Translations under genes and position numbers: made by a program | Shown: positions 5,523-5,871 of the stretch, one piece after another | Layout of the letters: every line of letters begins with the position of its first letter | How positions within the stretch are numbered: position 1 is the first letter of the stretch | Assembly: GCA_023424215.1 (NCBI GenBank) | Contig: JAFAEC010000204.1 | Location: forward strand, 1 to 5,871 | Direction of reading: 5' to 3' | DNA: 5,871 bases | DNA from: Pseudomonadota bacterium | Lineage (GTDB): Bacteria > Pseudomonadota > Alphaproteobacteria > Caulobacterales > Caulobacteraceae | Notes under the pieces: generated by a model | Told to the model about the DNA's origin: nothing | Databases searched by the model: none | Seen by the model: the letters and a program-made list of their open reading frames with translations, nothing else

Positions 5523-5871
5523 TCAGAGGGATTTCCGCAGCAGCATCGGTCCGTAAACGGCCGCGAACCCGGCGAAGGCCAGCACCCACAGCCCCGCCGA
5601 CGCGCCCAGCAGCGCCGGCGTCAGCTCCGGCAGGAAGGGCGCGGCCACCCGCACCGCCGCCGCGACGAGGATGAGGCTGTAGATGGCGGTGGTGGCGAGG
5701 TCGGACGCGCGCGGCCGCCCCGTATGACCGCGGGTGGCGCGGGTCATCACCGCCAGGGTCATCACCCCGATGCCGCCGGCGGTCAGGGCGTGGACGCCGG
5801 CCGTGCACGGGCCGGCCGCCGGAGCGAGCGCCGAGGCGCCCCGGAGCAGGAAGCCCAGCGGAAGCCAGGCG
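5523..5871 (-). CDS. nnrS: NnrS family heme-copper membrane protein, C-terminal part (5' end outside window)
   Basis: NnrS is a multi-pass inner-membrane heme- and copper-containing protein that protects cells from nitrosative stress and is usually found with nitrite or nitric oxide reductase genes. Only the last 115 residues are visible; the frame runs off the right edge. The family signature is clear: HALTAGGIG followed by VMTLAVMTRATRGHTGR (about 5710-5792). It is followed by two hydrophobic segments, one around TAIYSLILVAAAVRVAA and one around GLWVLAFAGFAAVYGPMLL, and the protein ends in LLRKSL and TGA at 5523. The GTG and ATG codons at 5765 and 5762 lie inside the conserved motif and are not starts. 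The gene is 54 nt upstream of the ybaN-like gene on the same strand. The family assignment is firm. The link to nitric oxide is known for the family and inferred here. Confidence 0.93.
   Translation of the reverse strand, partial: AWLPLGFLLRGASALAPAAGPCTAGVHALTAGGIGVMTLAVMTRATRGHTGRPRASDLATTAIYSLILVAAAVRVAAPFLPELTPALLGASAGLWVLAFAGFAAVYGPMLLRKSL

Noticed and set aside
5523..5765. A separate 80-residue membrane protein starting at 5765
   Set aside because: The frame continues upstream to the window edge with NnrS sequence (HALTAGGIG), so this is the C-terminus of nnrS.

Overview
The window is about 70% G+C by eye and coding is dense. All recognisable genes lie on the minus strand and read from position 5871 toward position 1. 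A Shemin-type 5-aminolevulinate synthase, the O2-independent ubiquinone genes ubiT-ubiU-ubiV, an NnrS protein and NnrR/FNR-like boxes all point to a high-GC alphaproteobacterium able to live with little or no oxygen, probably a denitrifier. A Caulobacterales-type genome would fit, but I cannot fix the genus from the sequence.

Order in the direction of transcription: (1) the C-terminal end of nnrS, cut by the right edge; (2) a DUF454/YbaN-type small membrane protein; (3) a long-form group II PLP-dependent decarboxylase resembling tyrosine decarboxylase; (4) ubiT, an SCP2 lipid-binding protein; (5) ubiU and (6) ubiV, the Fe-S U32-family pair for ubiquinone hydroxylation without oxygen; (7) a stand-alone AroQ-type chorismate mutase; (8) the N-terminal part of 5-aminolevulinate synthase (hemA), cut by the left edge. 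Genes 3 to 7 are tightly packed (1-nt overlap, 2-nt gap, then two 4-nt ATGA overlaps), so they are very probably one translationally coupled unit. The wider gaps are nnrS-ybaN (54 nt), ybaN-decarboxylase (70 nt) and chorismate mutase-hemA (43 or 79 nt, depending on the hemA start).

The first two gaps each hold a TTG-N8-CAA dyad of the CRP/FNR superfamily. One is a perfect TTGCG-N4-CGCAA, like NnrR-type sites of alphaproteobacterial denitrifiers. The region therefore reads as a low-oxygen/nitric-oxide-controlled module that makes ubiquinone and heme for anaerobic respiration.

The least explained part is the coupling of two aromatic-metabolism enzymes to ubiTUV. Chorismate mutase makes prephenate, and prephenate is, as I recall, genetically required by the related U32 tRNA hydroxylase TrhP. 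A dedicated prephenate supply for UbiU-UbiV is thus a concrete, testable hypothesis. The role of the decarboxylase, fused into the operon directly before ubiT, is unknown. I see no mobile elements, CRISPR array, RNA genes or convincing rho-independent terminators. No stretch over 300 bases lacks a gene.
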